From Variovorax guangxiensis (GTDB lineage Bacteria; Pseudomonadota; Gammaproteobacteria; Burkholderiales; Burkholderiaceae_C): 64,000 nt of DNA. The translations under genes were made by a program, and so were the position numbers. The DNA lies in contig NZ_RXFT01000012.1 of the NCBI RefSeq assembly GCF_003952165.1, positions 62,001 to 126,000 on the forward strand. The letters run 5' to 3'. The notes beneath the pieces are model-generated. The model had not been told where the DNA came from. It made no database searches and was given only the letters and a program-made list of their open reading frames with translations. This document shows positions 37,522 to 48,537 of this stretch, one piece after another. How positions within the stretch are numbered: the first letter of the stretch is position 1; each line of letters opens with the position of its first letter.

Positions 37522-38631
37522 ATGTACAAAAACCTCGCGGGCCGCGCCGTTCTGGCGCTGGCGGCCGCCGGCTTTTTATCCCCCGCTTTTTCACAACAGC
37601 AGCCACAGCAGCAGGCCCAGGCGCCGCTGAAGATCGGGTTCGTCTACGTCACGCCTGTCACCGACGCCGGCTGGGTGCGCCAGCACGAGGAAGGCCGCAA
37701 GGCCGTCGAGGCCGCACTGGGCGCCAGGGTCAAGACCACCTACGTCGAGAACGTGGCCGAGGGCGCCGATGCGGAGCGCGTGATCCGCGACCTCGCGCAG
37801 CAGGGCAACAAGCTCATCTTCACGCCGAGCTTCGGCTACATGGAGCCGACGATGAAGGTCGCGAAGGACTTCCCCGACGCGAAGTTCGAGTCGATCACCG
37901 GCTACAAGACCGCGCCCAACGTGGCGACCGCCAACGCGCGCTATTACGAAGGCCGCTACTTGGCGGGCATCGCGGCCGGACGCATGACGAAGACCAACAC
38001 AGCGGGCTATGTCGCGGGCTTTCCGATTCCGGAAGTGCTGCAGGGCATCAACGCCTTCACGCTGGGCATGCGCTCGGTGAACCCCTCGGCGCAGGTGCGC
38101 GTGGTGTGGCTCAACGAATGGTTCGATCCGCCCAAGGAGCGTGACGCCGCCATGGCGCTGTTCAACCAGAACGCCGACGTCGTCGCCTTCCACACCGGCT
38201 CCACCGCCGTGATGGCGGCGGCGCAGGAGCGCGGAAAGCTGGCCATCGCCTACCACTCCGACATGCGCAGGATCGCGCCCGACGCGCAGGTCGTCGCGGT
38301 CACGCACCAGTGGGGCGGCTACTACGCGCAGCGCGCGAAGGCGGTGCTCGACGGCAGCTGGAAGAGCGGCAACCTCTGGGGCGGCGTGAAGGAAGGGATG
38401 ATCCGCGTCGGCGATTTCGGCACCAAGGTACCGAAGGCCGTGCAGGACGAGGTGCTGGCGCGGCAGAAGGACATCGCGGCGGGCAGGCTGCAGCCGTTCC
38501 GTGCTGTTTCGGCGGACGTGCGCGACAACGAGGGCCGCGTCGTGATCGCCAAGGGCGCGCAACTGAACGACGAGCAGATCCTGACGATGAACTGGCTGGC
38601 CGAGGGCGTGCAGGGGCGGGTCGGGCGCTAG
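37522..38631 (+). CDS. BMP-family periplasmic substrate-binding protein (orphan)
   Basis: A 369-residue BMP/PnrA-like binding protein related to the one at 7202: KIGFVYVTPVTDAGWVRQHE, EGADAERVIRDLAQQGNKLI and SFGYMEPTMKVAKDF correspond block by block. Instead of a lipobox it has a plain Sec signal (MYKNLAGRAVLALAAAGFLS, cleavage near AFS) followed by a Gln-rich run. No permease or ATPase lies next to it, so it probably shares the importer at 3544-7152. Guanine deaminase follows after 233 bases, supporting a purine ligand. Confidence 0.88.
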   Translation: MYKNLAGRAVLALAAAGFLSPAFSQQQPQQQAQAPLKIGFVYVTPVTDAGWVRQHEEGRKAVEAALGARVKTTYVENVAEGADAERVIRDLAQQGNKLIFTPSFGYMEPTMKVAKDFPDAKFESITGYKTAPNVATANARYYEGRYLAGIAAGRMTKTNTAGYVAGFPIPEVLQGINAFTLGMRSVNPSAQVRVVWLNEWFDPPKERDAAMALFNQNADVVAFHTGSTAVMAAAQERGKLAIAYHSDMRRIAPDAQVVAVTHQWGGYYAQRAKAVLDGSWKSGNLWGGVKEGMIRVGDFGTKVPKAVQDEVLARQKDIAAGRLQPFRAVSADVRDNEGRVVIAKGAQLNDEQILTMNWLAEGVQGRVGR

Positions 38632-38864
38632 CCCGGCTGGCGCCCGTCGCGAGAAACGCGAGGCAGCAGAGCCTTGATGCGCTGGCGAAGCAGCGCGGGC
38701 GTGACGGTCGGAGTCATCGCCAGCGGGCGTGCCCTTCGACATCCAGTCGCGCGCGCTGCCGCGTTAGGTAGGTGCGGCTCCGCGGCGAGTGCGCTGCGCA
38801 TATAGCACTCATACGCCCATGGAAATTGCGGTGGGGCGGCGCTGGATTACCCTCCGCAACCACG

Positions 38865-40151
38865 ATGAAAAAAGCCTACCGCGCCTCCCTCCTGCGCTTC
38901 GACGCCGCCGGCCAGCCCGTTTTCGACGAGGACGGCCTGCTGGTCGTCGCCCCCGACGCCACCGGCCGCCAGCGCGTGCTCGATGCCGGCAGCCATGCCG
39001 ACCTCGCGGCCCGCCATCCCGGCGCACACACGACCCACCTGCCGGGGCGCATCCTCGCGCCGGGATTCGTGGACATGCACATCCACTATCCGCAGACCGA
39101 CATCATCGGCTCGCCGGCGCCGGGCCTGCTGCCCTGGCTCGAGAACTACACCTTTCCCGCGGAGAGCAAGTTCGCCGACCCCGCGCATTCGAACGAAGTG
39201 GCGCAGTTCTTCCTCGACGAGCTGCTGCGCAACGGCGTGACCACCTCGCAGACCTTCGCGACTTCGCACGTGGCCTCGGTCGACGCGCTCTTCGAGGGCG
39301 CGCAGCGCCGCGGCATGCGCCTGATCACCGGCAAGGTGCTGCAGGACCGCCACTCGCCCGACGGCGTGCGCGACGAAACCGAGCAGAGCCTGGTCGACAC
39401 CGAGGCGCTGATCCGCAAGTGGCACAAGGTCGACCGGCTGGGCTACGCCATCACGCCGCGCTTCGCGCCCGCGAGCACCGACGCCCAGATGCGCGGCGCG
39501 GGCGAGCTGGCCGCGAAGTACGCCGACACCTGGATCCAGTCGCACGTGGCGGAGAACCGCGACGAGGTGAGCTGGGTGCGCGAGCTGTACCCGAAGGCGC
39601 GCTCCTACCTCGACGTGTATGCAGGCTTCGGCCTGATGCGCGAGCGGGCCGTGTACGCCCACTGCATCTACCTCGACGAGGCCGACCGCGCCCTGCTGCG
39701 CGAGACGAAGACGGCGGCCGCGGTGAGCCCGACCAGCAACCTGTTCCTGGGCAGCGGCTTCTTCGACTTCGGCGCGGCCGACCGCGTGGGCTACCCCTAC
39801 GGCCTGGCCAGCGACGTGGGCGGCGGCACCAGCTTCAGCCCTTTCCACACCATGATGGCCGCCTACTACGTCGGCCGTGAGGGCCAGACCAAGGCCGGCC
39901 TGAGCATCGCGCCGTCGGAACTCTGGTGGCGCCACACCGGCGGCGCCGCGCGCGCCCTGGGGCTCGACGGCGTGGTCGGCAACCTGCAGCCGGGCTGCGA
40001 GGCCGACTTCCTGGTGCTGAATCCGGCGGCCACGCCGCTGCTGGCTCGCAAGACGAAGCAGGCGAACTCGCTGGAGGAAATGCTCTTCGCGATGATCGTT
40101 CTGGGCGACGACCGGCTGGTCGAGCGCGCGGTGATCTCGCAGGCCGGCTAG
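38865..40151 (+). CDS. guaD: Guanine deaminase
   Basis: A 428-residue amidohydrolase converting guanine to xanthine and ammonia. [20 protein letters not shown] is the highly characteristic GuaD metal-binding stretch; [35 protein letters not shown] and [13 protein letters not shown] supply the remaining zinc ligands and active site. ATG 38865 ([12 protein letters not shown]) matches family N-termini; the frame is open 93 bases further up without support. Its product is the substrate of xanthine dehydrogenase, encoded at the window start. The 233-base gap before it shows no gene I recognise. Confidence 0.93.
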   Translation: MKKAYRASLLRFDAAGQPVFDEDGLLVVAPDATGRQRVLDAGSHADLAARHPGAHTTHLPGRILAPGFVDMHIHYPQTDIIGSPAPGLLPWLENYTFPAESKFADPAHSNEVAQFFLDELLRNGVTTSQTFATSHVASVDALFEGAQRRGMRLITGKVLQDRHSPDGVRDETEQSLVDTEALIRKWHKVDRLGYAITPRFAPASTDAQMRGAGELAAKYADTWIQSHVAENRDEVSWVRELYPKARSYLDVYAGFGLMRERAVYAHCIYLDEADRALLRETKTAAAVSPTSNLFLGSGFFDFGAADRVGYPYGLASDVGGGTSFSPFHTMMAAYYVGREGQTKAGLSIAPSELWWRHTGGAARALGLDGVVGNLQPGCEADFLVLNPAATPLLARKTKQANSLEEMLFAMIVLGDDRLVERAVISQAG

Positions 40152-40216
40152 GGCCCGGGAGGGCGGACCCGCCCATGCCACAATCGCCGACCCAGCGAGC
40201 GCGGCGAAACCCTTTC

Positions 40217-40310
40217 CAGGAACACCGCGGAACCGGCTTTGCCGGGCCGCTGGTGTTGCCCCTCGAGGGGTTGGCGTAGCGACACGAAGTGCGCGAAGAC
40301 TGGGGTGTTT
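40217..40310 (+). repeat. Interspersed repeat, copy D
   Basis: Fourth copy, between guaD and dcd: AGGAACACCGCGGAACCGG, CTTTGCCGGGCCGCTGGTGT, TGCCCCTCGAGGGGTTGGCG, then CGACACGAAGTGCGCGAAG. It ends only four bases before the dcd start codon, so in contrast to the other copies it sits at a 5' end and must form most of the dcd leader, including its ribosome-binding region. Confidence 0.78.
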
Positions 40311-40314
40311 TTCA

Positions 40315-40881
<567 letters not shown>

Positions 40882-40980
40882 TCGGTTCGGCATAAGCGCT
40901 TACACGGGTGCGCCGCACCCGAAGTACCATCCTGCGGTCACCGGCCATCACTCCTGCAAAAGGCCGGCAAGGAGAGCGCG

Positions 40981-41859
40981 ATGAGATGGGAAGGCAACGA
41001 ACAATCGGACAACGTCGAGGACCGCCGCGGTGAAGGAGGCGGAGGCGGCTTCATCGGGGGCCGCGGCATCGGCATCGGGACCATCGCGGTCGCGCTGATC
41101 GCCGGCTGGGTCTTCGGCATCAACCCGCTCACGGTGCTGAGCCTGCTCAGCGGCGGCGGTGGCCCGGCCCAGGTGCAACAGCAGCAACAGGGGCCCGCGC
41201 CCCGGCCGCCGTCGAACGACCGCGAGGCGGCCTTCGTTTCGACCGTGCTCAAGAACACAGAAGTTGTCTGGACGGATATCTTCCGCAAGAACGGCGGCAC
41301 CTACCATCCGCCGCGGCTCGTGCTGTTCCGCAACGCGACGCCCACGGCCTGCGGCACAGGGCAGTCGGCCATGGGTCCGTTCTACTGCCCTGGCGACCAG
41401 AAGGTCTACATCGATCTCGGCTTCTACGACACGCTCAAGAACCAGCTCGGCGCGCCGGGCGAGTTCGCGCAGGCCTACGTCATCGCGCACGAGGTCGGCC
41501 ATCACGTGCAGGACGAACTGGGCATCACCGCCAAGGTCGACGGCATGCGCAGCCGCCTGAGCCAGACGCAGAACAACGCGATGAGCGTGCGCGTCGAGCT
41601 GCAGGCCGACTGCTTCGCGGGCGTGTGGGCCCATCATTCGCAGGAGTCGAAGAAGTGGCTCGACCCGGGCGACATCGAGGCCGCCATGAATGCCGCGCAG
41701 AAGATCGGCGACGATGCGCTGCAGCGCTCCGCGGGCCGCGCGGTGGTGCCCGACAGCTTCACCCATGGCTCCAGCGCCCAGCGCCAGCGCTGGTTCGGCA
41801 CGGGCTACCAGAGCGGCGACATCAAGGCCTGCGACACCTTCAATGCACGCAGCCTCTGA
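40981..41859 (+). CDS. Neutral zinc metallopeptidase (YpfJ-like)
   Basis: A 292-residue protein of the putative zinc-protease family. A hydrophilic, Gly-rich N-terminus (MRWEGNEQSDNVEDRRGEGG) leads to one membrane helix (GIGIGTIAVALIAGWVFGIN), a Gln/Pro linker and a periplasmic domain. The zinc motif is AHEVGHHVQ, with the third ligand in VELQADCFAGVWAHH, and the end RQRWFGTGYQSGDIKACDTF is a family signature. Function is unknown in the family; envelope proteolysis is inferred. Confidence 0.9.
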   Translation: MRWEGNEQSDNVEDRRGEGGGGGFIGGRGIGIGTIAVALIAGWVFGINPLTVLSLLSGGGGPAQVQQQQQGPAPRPPSNDREAAFVSTVLKNTEVVWTDIFRKNGGTYHPPRLVLFRNATPTACGTGQSAMGPFYCPGDQKVYIDLGFYDTLKNQLGAPGEFAQAYVIAHEVGHHVQDELGITAKVDGMRSRLSQTQNNAMSVRVELQADCFAGVWAHHSQESKKWLDPGDIEAAMNAAQKIGDDALQRSAGRAVVPDSFTHGSSAQRQRWFGTGYQSGDIKACDTFNARSL

Positions 41860-41861
41860 GC

Positions 41862-41928
41862 TGCGGTAGCTGCAAGCGCCCGTTGAAGCTGGCTTAAATG
41901 CTATGAAATAAATAGCAATTTGGCCGGC
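41862..41928. repeat. Comamonadaceae-type intergenic repeat with TGCTAT hairpin
   Basis: Sequence after the peptidase gene: GGTAGCTGCAAGCGCCCGTT, then a hairpin TGCTAT (41899-41904) / ATAGCA (41912-41917) with an AT loop, then ATTTGGCC. I remember closely similar AGCTGCNAGCGC...TATNAATAGCA sequences in many Comamonadaceae intergenic regions. Only one copy occurs here. Confidence 0.45.
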
Positions 41929-41990
41929 GCGGGCGTTGTCATGGCGCGGTCACTGCCGTTTTTTGCGGCAATGCGACAATAGCGGGCTCA

Positions 41991-43457
<1,467 letters not shown>

Positions 43458-43496
43458 TCGCCCGACAGGGCACTGGCGCTCCCTTTTTCTGATTCG

Positions 43497-43588
43497 AGAA
43501 CACCGAGGAACCGGCTTTGCCGGGCCTCAGGTATCGCCCCCGTTAGGGGGCGCAGCGACACGAAGTGCGCGCAGCCGGGGGCGAGCCC
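43497..43588 (+). repeat. Interspersed repeat, copy E
   Basis: Fifth copy, between the convergent helicase and lipoprotein genes: GAGAACACCGAGGAACCGG, CTTTGCCGGGCCTCAGGTAT, CGCCCCCGTTAGGGGGCGCA, GCGACACGAAGTGCGCGCAG. It is the most diverged copy. On the minus strand it begins right after the lipoprotein stop codon, matching the stop-proximal placement of copies A-C. Confidence 0.75.
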
Positions 43589-43590
43589 GG

Positions 43591-43824
43591 TCACCTCCAG
43601 CCGCGATGCCAGCCGTATTGCGGGTGGTGCCAGCCCCAGCCATAGCGCGGGTGATATGCCCACACGAAGCCGACGCCCGGCGATACATACGTAGGCGCCA
43701 CGTAGGCCACGCCAGGAGGCGCCGCGTACACGGGGGCGGGGGCGGCCGGCGCGACCACGCAGCCGGTGAGCGTGGCCGCCAGCACGGCGGTGGCGGACAC
43801 TGCAAGAAGAGATGGGAATCTCAT
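43591..43824 (-). CDS. Small YXW-rich lipoprotein
   Basis: A 77-residue lipoprotein with signal MRFPSLLAVSATAVLAATLT and lipobox LTGC (Cys22). The mature part is Ala/Pro-rich, then a Tyr/Trp/His-rich tail (HPRYGWGWHHPQYGWHRGWR). Similar small aromatic-tailed lipoproteins are common in betaproteobacteria with no known role; envelope attachment is all that can be inferred. Confidence 0.78.
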   Translation of the reverse strand: MRFPSLLAVSATAVLAATLTGCVVAPAAPAPVYAAPPGVAYVAPTYVSPGVGFVWAYHPRYGWGWHHPQYGWHRGWR

Positions 43825-43965
43825 GGCAAAGCTCCTGGAACGAGTTGTTGTCGGTGTGAACCTCCAACGTCGTCCAGTACCGCCGGATGACGGCCTTTAC
43901 CCGGGCGACACACTGTGACCGGCGTGTCTCTTTCCTTTCAGAACGCTTTCGCGCTTGCCAGGTCT

Positions 43966-45597
43966 TCAGATCGCCTTGAAATGGTGCGTTCCATCGCGAC
44001 CCAACTGCGCGACAAGGCCGTACTCCCAATCCAGGTAAGCCTGCATCGCCTCGGCTGGCGCATCGGTGCCTTCATAGGGGCGGCGATAACGGTCGGTGCG
44101 CGCGGTCGCGAGGCGGGTTTCGCCGCTCTCCTGGTCGAGGCCCGCGGCGAACCATGCCGCATTGCCGCCGGCCAGTACCAGCACCTGCGCATCGCGCTGG
44201 CCGCGAGCATCGAGCAGTGCGCGCAGGTCGGCCGCGGCATAGCGGGCGAGCAGGCTGCTGCCGCAGGTCAGCACGTAGCGCGACGAGGGCGGGATGGCCG
44301 TGTCGATCGCCTGCGGCAACTGCGCGCGGATCGCATACCAGGCGCCCGGGATGTGGCGCTTCACGTAGTTGGCGCTGGTGGTCACGTCGATCACCGCGGT
44401 GCCCGGCTGCTTCAGCAGCGCAGCCAGCTCGGCCGGTGCGATCTCGCTCACCGCGACGGCAACCGGGGGGTATGCGCTCACGGGAGTAGTTGTCTCGCTG
44501 AAGTCGGCCGCTGCCGGCACCGTATCGAGCACATAGACCTCCCACCCCATCTGCGCCAGCCATGACGCACTCATCGATGCGCGCACGCCGTCGTCGTCCG
44601 CCAGCACGATGCGCGCACCGCGCACCGGCACCTGGTGATCGGTTTCCTGCACCAGCTGCCCGCCGGGCGCGCTGGCGAAGCCGGGCAGGTGGCCCGCCGC
44701 ATATTCCCCGGGCGTGCGCACGTCGAAGCGGTAGACGGTGCGTCCGGGCGCTTCCAGTGTGTGCAGGGCGTCCAGCGCGATGCGATGCACGCCCGCCTTG
44801 TCGGCCACGCGTCGCGCATCGGCCTGCGCCTGCGCGCGATGGGCTTCGGACACGGCCGCCGGGGCCTGCCTGTCCGCGCCGTGGTCGAGCACCTGTCCGG
44901 CCAGCTTCCAGCCGATGGTGCCGTTGCGCAGCGCCGCCACGGGGTTCGGGATGCCCGCATTCACCAGCGACTGCGTGCCGATGATGCTGCGGGTGCGGCC
45001 CGCGCAGTTCACGATCACCCGCGTCGCCGGATCGGGCGCCAGCTCACGCACGCGCAGCACCAGCTCCGCGCCCGGCACGCTCGTGGCCGAGGGAATGCTC
45101 ATCGTCTGGTATTCGTCGAAGCGGCGCGCGTCGAGCACCACCACGTCGGCCTTCGCGTCGATCAGCGCCTTCACCTCGGGCGCCGAGAGCGACGGCGTGT
45201 GCCGCTCGTGCTCGACCAGCTCGCCGAAGGACTTGCTCGGCACGTTCACGTCGCGGAACAGTTCGCCGCCGGCCTTGCGCCAGCCTTCGAGGCCGCCGTC
45301 GAGCAGGTGCACGTTGGTGTAGCCCAGGGCGGCGAGGGTGCGCGCGGCCTGCGGCGCGAGGTCGGTGCCGGCGTGTTCGCCGTACAGCACGATGAGCGTG
45401 TCGCGCCGCGGAATGCGCCGCCAGGCCTCGATCTCGATGCGCGACAGCGGCAGGTTGGCTGCCCACAGCGGGTGCTCCTGCGCGAACGGGTCTTCCTCGC
45501 GCACGTCGAGCAGCGCGGTCTCGTCGCGGGCGATGAGCCGCTCGCGCACGGCGGCGTAGGAAAGAACGGGAAAGCTGTTGGCGGTGGTCGTCGTCAT
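43966..45597 (-). CDS. Four-domain rhodanese-type sulfurtransferase
   Basis: A 543-residue protein of four tandem rhodanese domains. Domain 1 (TALLDVREEDPFAQEHPLWA, active loop LYGEHAGTD) and domain 3 (RFDVRTPGEYAAGHLPGFAS, loop LADDDGVRA) lack the catalytic Cys. Domain 2 has VIVNCAGRTRSIIG and domain 4 YVLTCGSSLLARY, each with a Cys. Active and inactive units thus alternate. It starts in a four-base ATGA overlap with the cysteine-dioxygenase-type gene, so it should handle sulfane sulfur released in the same pathway, in the cytoplasm. No signal peptide is seen. Confidence 0.87.
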   Translation of the reverse strand: MTTTTANSFPVLSYAAVRERLIARDETALLDVREEDPFAQEHPLWAANLPLSRIEIEAWRRIPRRDTLIVLYGEHAGTDLAPQAARTLAALGYTNVHLLDGGLEGWRKAGGELFRDVNVPSKSFGELVEHERHTPSLSAPEVKALIDAKADVVVLDARRFDEYQTMSIPSATSVPGAELVLRVRELAPDPATRVIVNCAGRTRSIIGTQSLVNAGIPNPVAALRNGTIGWKLAGQVLDHGADRQAPAAVSEAHRAQAQADARRVADKAGVHRIALDALHTLEAPGRTVYRFDVRTPGEYAAGHLPGFASAPGGQLVQETDHQVPVRGARIVLADDDGVRASMSASWLAQMGWEVYVLDTVPAAADFSETTTPVSAYPPVAVAVSEIAPAELAALLKQPGTAVIDVTTSANYVKRHIPGAWYAIRAQLPQAIDTAIPPSSRYVLTCGSSLLARYAAADLRALLDARGQRDAQVLVLAGGNAAWFAAGLDQESGETRLATARTDRYRRPYEGTDAPAEAMQAYLDWEYGLVAQLGRDGTHHFKAI

Positions 45598-46208
45598 GCG
45601 TCTGTCGAGGCTCTGAGTTCTGCGCTGCGGTCCCACAGGTTGGGCAGCAGCGTGTTGGAGTAACCGGAGACGAAGGGCTTGCGGCCGCCCTCCGCCGGGT
45701 AAGTATGCCGCCGCACGGCGCCGATGTTCGCGCCGTACACGTGGATGCTGATCGAGACCCGGTCGGCGTGCGCGTTGTGCACGCGGTGCAGGTCACCGAC
45801 GGTGGGCGACACCGCCTCCACCTGGCCGGGGTCGAGCCGCACCGCCTCGCCATGCGGGCGCGCGTGGCCGTCGGCGCCCAGCGCATAGCCCTGGCTGTAC
45901 TCCGAGCCGCGCAGCATGCCGATCAGTCCCCACACCGTGTGGTCGTGCACCGGCGTGGCCTGCCCCGGTCCCCACACGAAGCTCACGACCGAGAAACGCT
46001 CGGTGCTGTCGGCGTGCAGCAGGAACTGCCGGTAGTACACGGGGTCGGGTTGTGCGAAGGCTTCCGGCAGCCAGTCGTCGCGCGACACCAGCTTGCGCAG
46101 CAGCTCGCCGCCTTCCGAAAGAATGCGCGGCTCGTCGGGCGCGCCATCGAGCAGCCTGCCGAAGGCGCCGACGAATTCGCGAAGTGGGGTCAGGGAGTTT
46201 GTCGTCAT
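45594..46208 (-). CDS. Cysteine dioxygenase family thiol dioxygenase
   Basis: A 204-residue cupin that oxidises a thiol to a sulfinate with non-haem iron. ATPVHDHTVWGLIGMLRG supplies the first two His ligands and LHRVHNAHADRVSISIHVYG the third. Bacterial members act on cysteine or on 3-mercaptopropionate, and Variovorax is known for 3-mercaptopropionate dioxygenase; sequence reading cannot separate them. It overlaps both neighbours by ATGA (rhodanese downstream, binding protein upstream), so its substrate probably arrives through that sulfur-uptake operon. Confidence 0.88.
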   Translation of the reverse strand: MTTNSLTPLREFVGAFGRLLDGAPDEPRILSEGGELLRKLVSRDDWLPEAFAQPDPVYYRQFLLHADSTERFSVVSFVWGPGQATPVHDHTVWGLIGMLRGSEYSQGYALGADGHARPHGEAVRLDPGQVEAVSPTVGDLHRVHNAHADRVSISIHVYGANIGAVRRHTYPAEGGRKPFVSGYSNTLLPNLWDRSAELRASTDA

Positions 46209-47185
46209 GCGGGGCGTTTCCAGACCCCAGTGTCGGTGATTGCGCGCACGTCCACCCGCACCGGCAGGATGCCGTCCCGCGCCGAGCGGTCGGCCACCGT
46301 CTGCAGCGCGGCGATGTCGGCCTCGCTCACCGGCCGTCCCGCCACCGAGGCCCGCGCGGTGATGATGCGCGACGACTCGATGGGCAGCCGCGTGAGCTGG
46401 CTGTAGGCCTGGGCATATGCCTCGGGATTGGCCAGCGCCCAGTCGCCCGCGCGCGCGAGCCGGTCGAGGAACTGCACGATGGCCGCGCGCTTGGCAGGGT
46501 CGGCCAGCGAAGACTCGGTGGCCGTGATGAAGCCCAGCGCGGTGTTGATGCCGCGCCCGTCGCGCAGGATGCGCCCGCCCTGCTGCAGGGCGATGGTGTA
46601 GTAGGGGTCGAAGATGGCCCAGGCGTCGATCTGCTTCGAGGCGAAGGCGGCCGCCGCGTCGGTGGGCAGCACGAACTTCACCGTCACCTCCTCGCGCTTC
46701 ACGCCGGCCTCTTCGAGCGCGCCGTAGAGCTGGTACTGCGAGATGCTGCCGCGCGCTGAAGACACGATCACCGTCTTGCCGCGCAGGTCCGCGACGCTGC
46801 GCAGCGGCGAATCGGGCTGCACCACGATGCCCAGCGATTCGGCCTTGCCGACGCGCGTGGCGACGATCTTCAGCGGCGTCTTGCCCACGGCTGCGGCAAG
46901 CACGGGCAGGTCGCCGGCCATGGCGGTGTCCACCGCCGAGCTGCGCTGCGCCTCGAAGAGCGGCGCGGCGCCCTGGAAGTTGGCCCAGCGGTAGGCAAAG
47001 GGGGCACCGTCGAGCGCGCGCGAGGCCTCGAACAGCGAGCGCAGGCCACCGGCCTGGTCGCCGAGCACCAACGCGGTCTGGGGCTGCGCAAAGGCGCGCA
47101 GCGAGCCGGCAGCGGTCAGCGACAGCGCGGCGCCTTGCTTGATCCAGCCACGCCGTGATGACCTGGAGAAGAGTGCAGACGTCAT
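46205..47185 (-). CDS. Aliphatic-sulfonate-type (SsuA-like) substrate-binding protein
   Basis: A 326-residue NitT/TauT-family binding protein. The signal MTSALFSRSSRRGWIKQGAA carries twin arginines followed by a hydrophobic stretch ending near FAQ, suggesting Tat or Sec export. The mature body has the SsuA-like pattern LVLGDQAGGLRSLFEASRAL, SPLRSVADLRGKTVIVSSAR and AFASKQIDAWAIFDPYYTIA. It is joined by four-base overlaps to the dioxygenase and flavoenzyme genes. No permease or ATPase is nearby. It is related to the proteins at 48538 and 52699. Confidence 0.87.
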   Translation of the reverse strand: MTSALFSRSSRRGWIKQGAALSLTAAGSLRAFAQPQTALVLGDQAGGLRSLFEASRALDGAPFAYRWANFQGAAPLFEAQRSSAVDTAMAGDLPVLAAAVGKTPLKIVATRVGKAESLGIVVQPDSPLRSVADLRGKTVIVSSARGSISQYQLYGALEEAGVKREEVTVKFVLPTDAAAAFASKQIDAWAIFDPYYTIALQQGGRILRDGRGINTALGFITATESSLADPAKRAAIVQFLDRLARAGDWALANPEAYAQAYSQLTRLPIESSRIITARASVAGRPVSEADIAALQTVADRSARDGILPVRVDVRAITDTGVWKRPA

Positions 47186-48426
47186 GCCGTAGCCCCCGAA
47201 GACAACAGCGCGCGCTTGCCCGCCGCCACCAGAATCGCGTCGTTCTGCGGCGTGTGGATGCGGCTGCACAGCACGTCGCGGTAGTGCCGCTCCAGCGGGT
47301 TGCGCCGCGAGAGGCCGTGGTTGCCGCTCAGCTGCAGCGCGAGCTCGACCACGCGGATCGCGTTGCCCGTCACCGTGTACTTGAGCAGGCCGCTGTCGGT
47401 GGCCGGCTGCGCATGGCCGCCGTCGACCGCTGCGGCGGCGTCGGCTAGCAGCACGCGGTTGGTGCGCAGCAGCGCCTCGATCTCGCCGACGTGCTCCTGC
47501 ACGCGCGGCAGACTGGCCAGCGGCGCGCCGAGGCTGCCAGGCGCGCGCCGGTTCAGGAAGTCGACCAGCCAGTCGCGCGCGGCTTGCGCCACCGCGTCGT
47601 AGAGGCTGCCGAGCAGCACGGTCATCCACGCCTGCTGCGTGGCGTGGGCGTCGATGTCGGTCTGGCTGCCCGCGTCGGGCGCCCAGTCGGCCGGCGCGCG
47701 CAGGTCCACCGCATGGTCGGCATCGATGGCGACGTTCTCGAAGACGACTTCGTGGCTGCCCGAGGCGCGCAGGCCCAGGTGGTCCCAGCTCGCGATCACG
47801 CGCACGCCGGGTGCGTTGCGCGGCACCAGGAACACGCCGGTGCGCGGCTGCGCCTCGTCCGTGCGCGCCCACACGGCGAGCCAGCTCAGGCCTTCGATGC
47901 CGGTGGTATAGAGCTTGTGGCCGTCGATCTTCCAGCCGTCGCCGTCGCCGTCGCCATCACGCCGCGCGACCGTGCCCGGCAAGCCGCCGCGCGCGGGCGA
48001 GCCCAGCGCCGGCTCCACGCGCAGCGCGTTGATGAGCGCGCCGTTCTCCACCGCATCGCGCGCCACTCGCTCGCGCAGGTGCGCGGGCCAGCGGCTGTCC
48101 GGGCGCGTCAGCGCATGGTGCTGCAGGTAGGTCATCGTGAGGATCAGCGCCGTGGCCGGCTCGCCGCGCGCCACCGCCGAGATCACGCGCCGGGCCGTCG
48201 CCAGCGTGGCGCCGCCGCCGCCGTGCTCGGCGGGCGCGACCAGGCCGATCAGGCCGCGCGCCTGCAGCGCCGCGAAGTTCTCGCGAGGGAAGGCGCCGCT
48301 CAGGTCGTGGTCGGCGGCGGTGGCGGCGAACTGGGCCGTGAGGCGGGCCAGCACGGAAGCATCGACGGTGGCGGGGGAGGGGTGTTCGGGCGCGGCGCTG
48401 GCGCGGCGCAAGGGAAGTGCACTCAT
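47182..48426 (-). CDS. Acyl-CoA-dehydrogenase-fold flavoenzyme (SfnB-like)
   Basis: A 414-residue acyl-CoA-dehydrogenase-like monooxygenase of the sulfur-acquisition (SfnB/DszC-like) group. LIGLVAPAEHGGGGATLATA, WKIDGHKLYTTGIEGLSWLA and WDHLGLRASGSHEVVFENVA are the FAD and fold motifs; LQLSGNHGLSRRNPLERHYR is the C-terminal signature. It lacks the catalytic Glu pattern of true acyl-CoA dehydrogenases, fitting FMN-dependent attack on an organosulfur compound. It is the first gene of the minus-strand operon and faces the plus-strand sulfur operon over 111 bases. Confidence 0.82.
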   Translation of the reverse strand: MSALPLRRASAAPEHPSPATVDASVLARLTAQFAATAADHDLSGAFPRENFAALQARGLIGLVAPAEHGGGGATLATARRVISAVARGEPATALILTMTYLQHHALTRPDSRWPAHLRERVARDAVENGALINALRVEPALGSPARGGLPGTVARRDGDGDGDGWKIDGHKLYTTGIEGLSWLAVWARTDEAQPRTGVFLVPRNAPGVRVIASWDHLGLRASGSHEVVFENVAIDADHAVDLRAPADWAPDAGSQTDIDAHATQQAWMTVLLGSLYDAVAQAARDWLVDFLNRRAPGSLGAPLASLPRVQEHVGEIEALLRTNRVLLADAAAAVDGGHAQPATDSGLLKYTVTGNAIRVVELALQLSGNHGLSRRNPLERHYRDVLCSRIHTPQNDAILVAAGKRALLSSGATA

Positions 48427-48537
48427 GGTTTCCGCACGGTAGCGGCCCGCCCGCCGCGCGAAAACGACGCATCCCGCATATGCAAACTCGTTTTTCTGCG
48501 TTCGTTTCCGCGCGGCGCCTGGTTACGGTCCGGGTGC

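Noticed and set aside
38632-38864. Possible gene remnant between the orphan BMP gene and guaD
   Set aside because: A minus-strand frame reads SRFSRRAPAG-like low-complexity residues with no domain; I could not support a gene or pseudogene.
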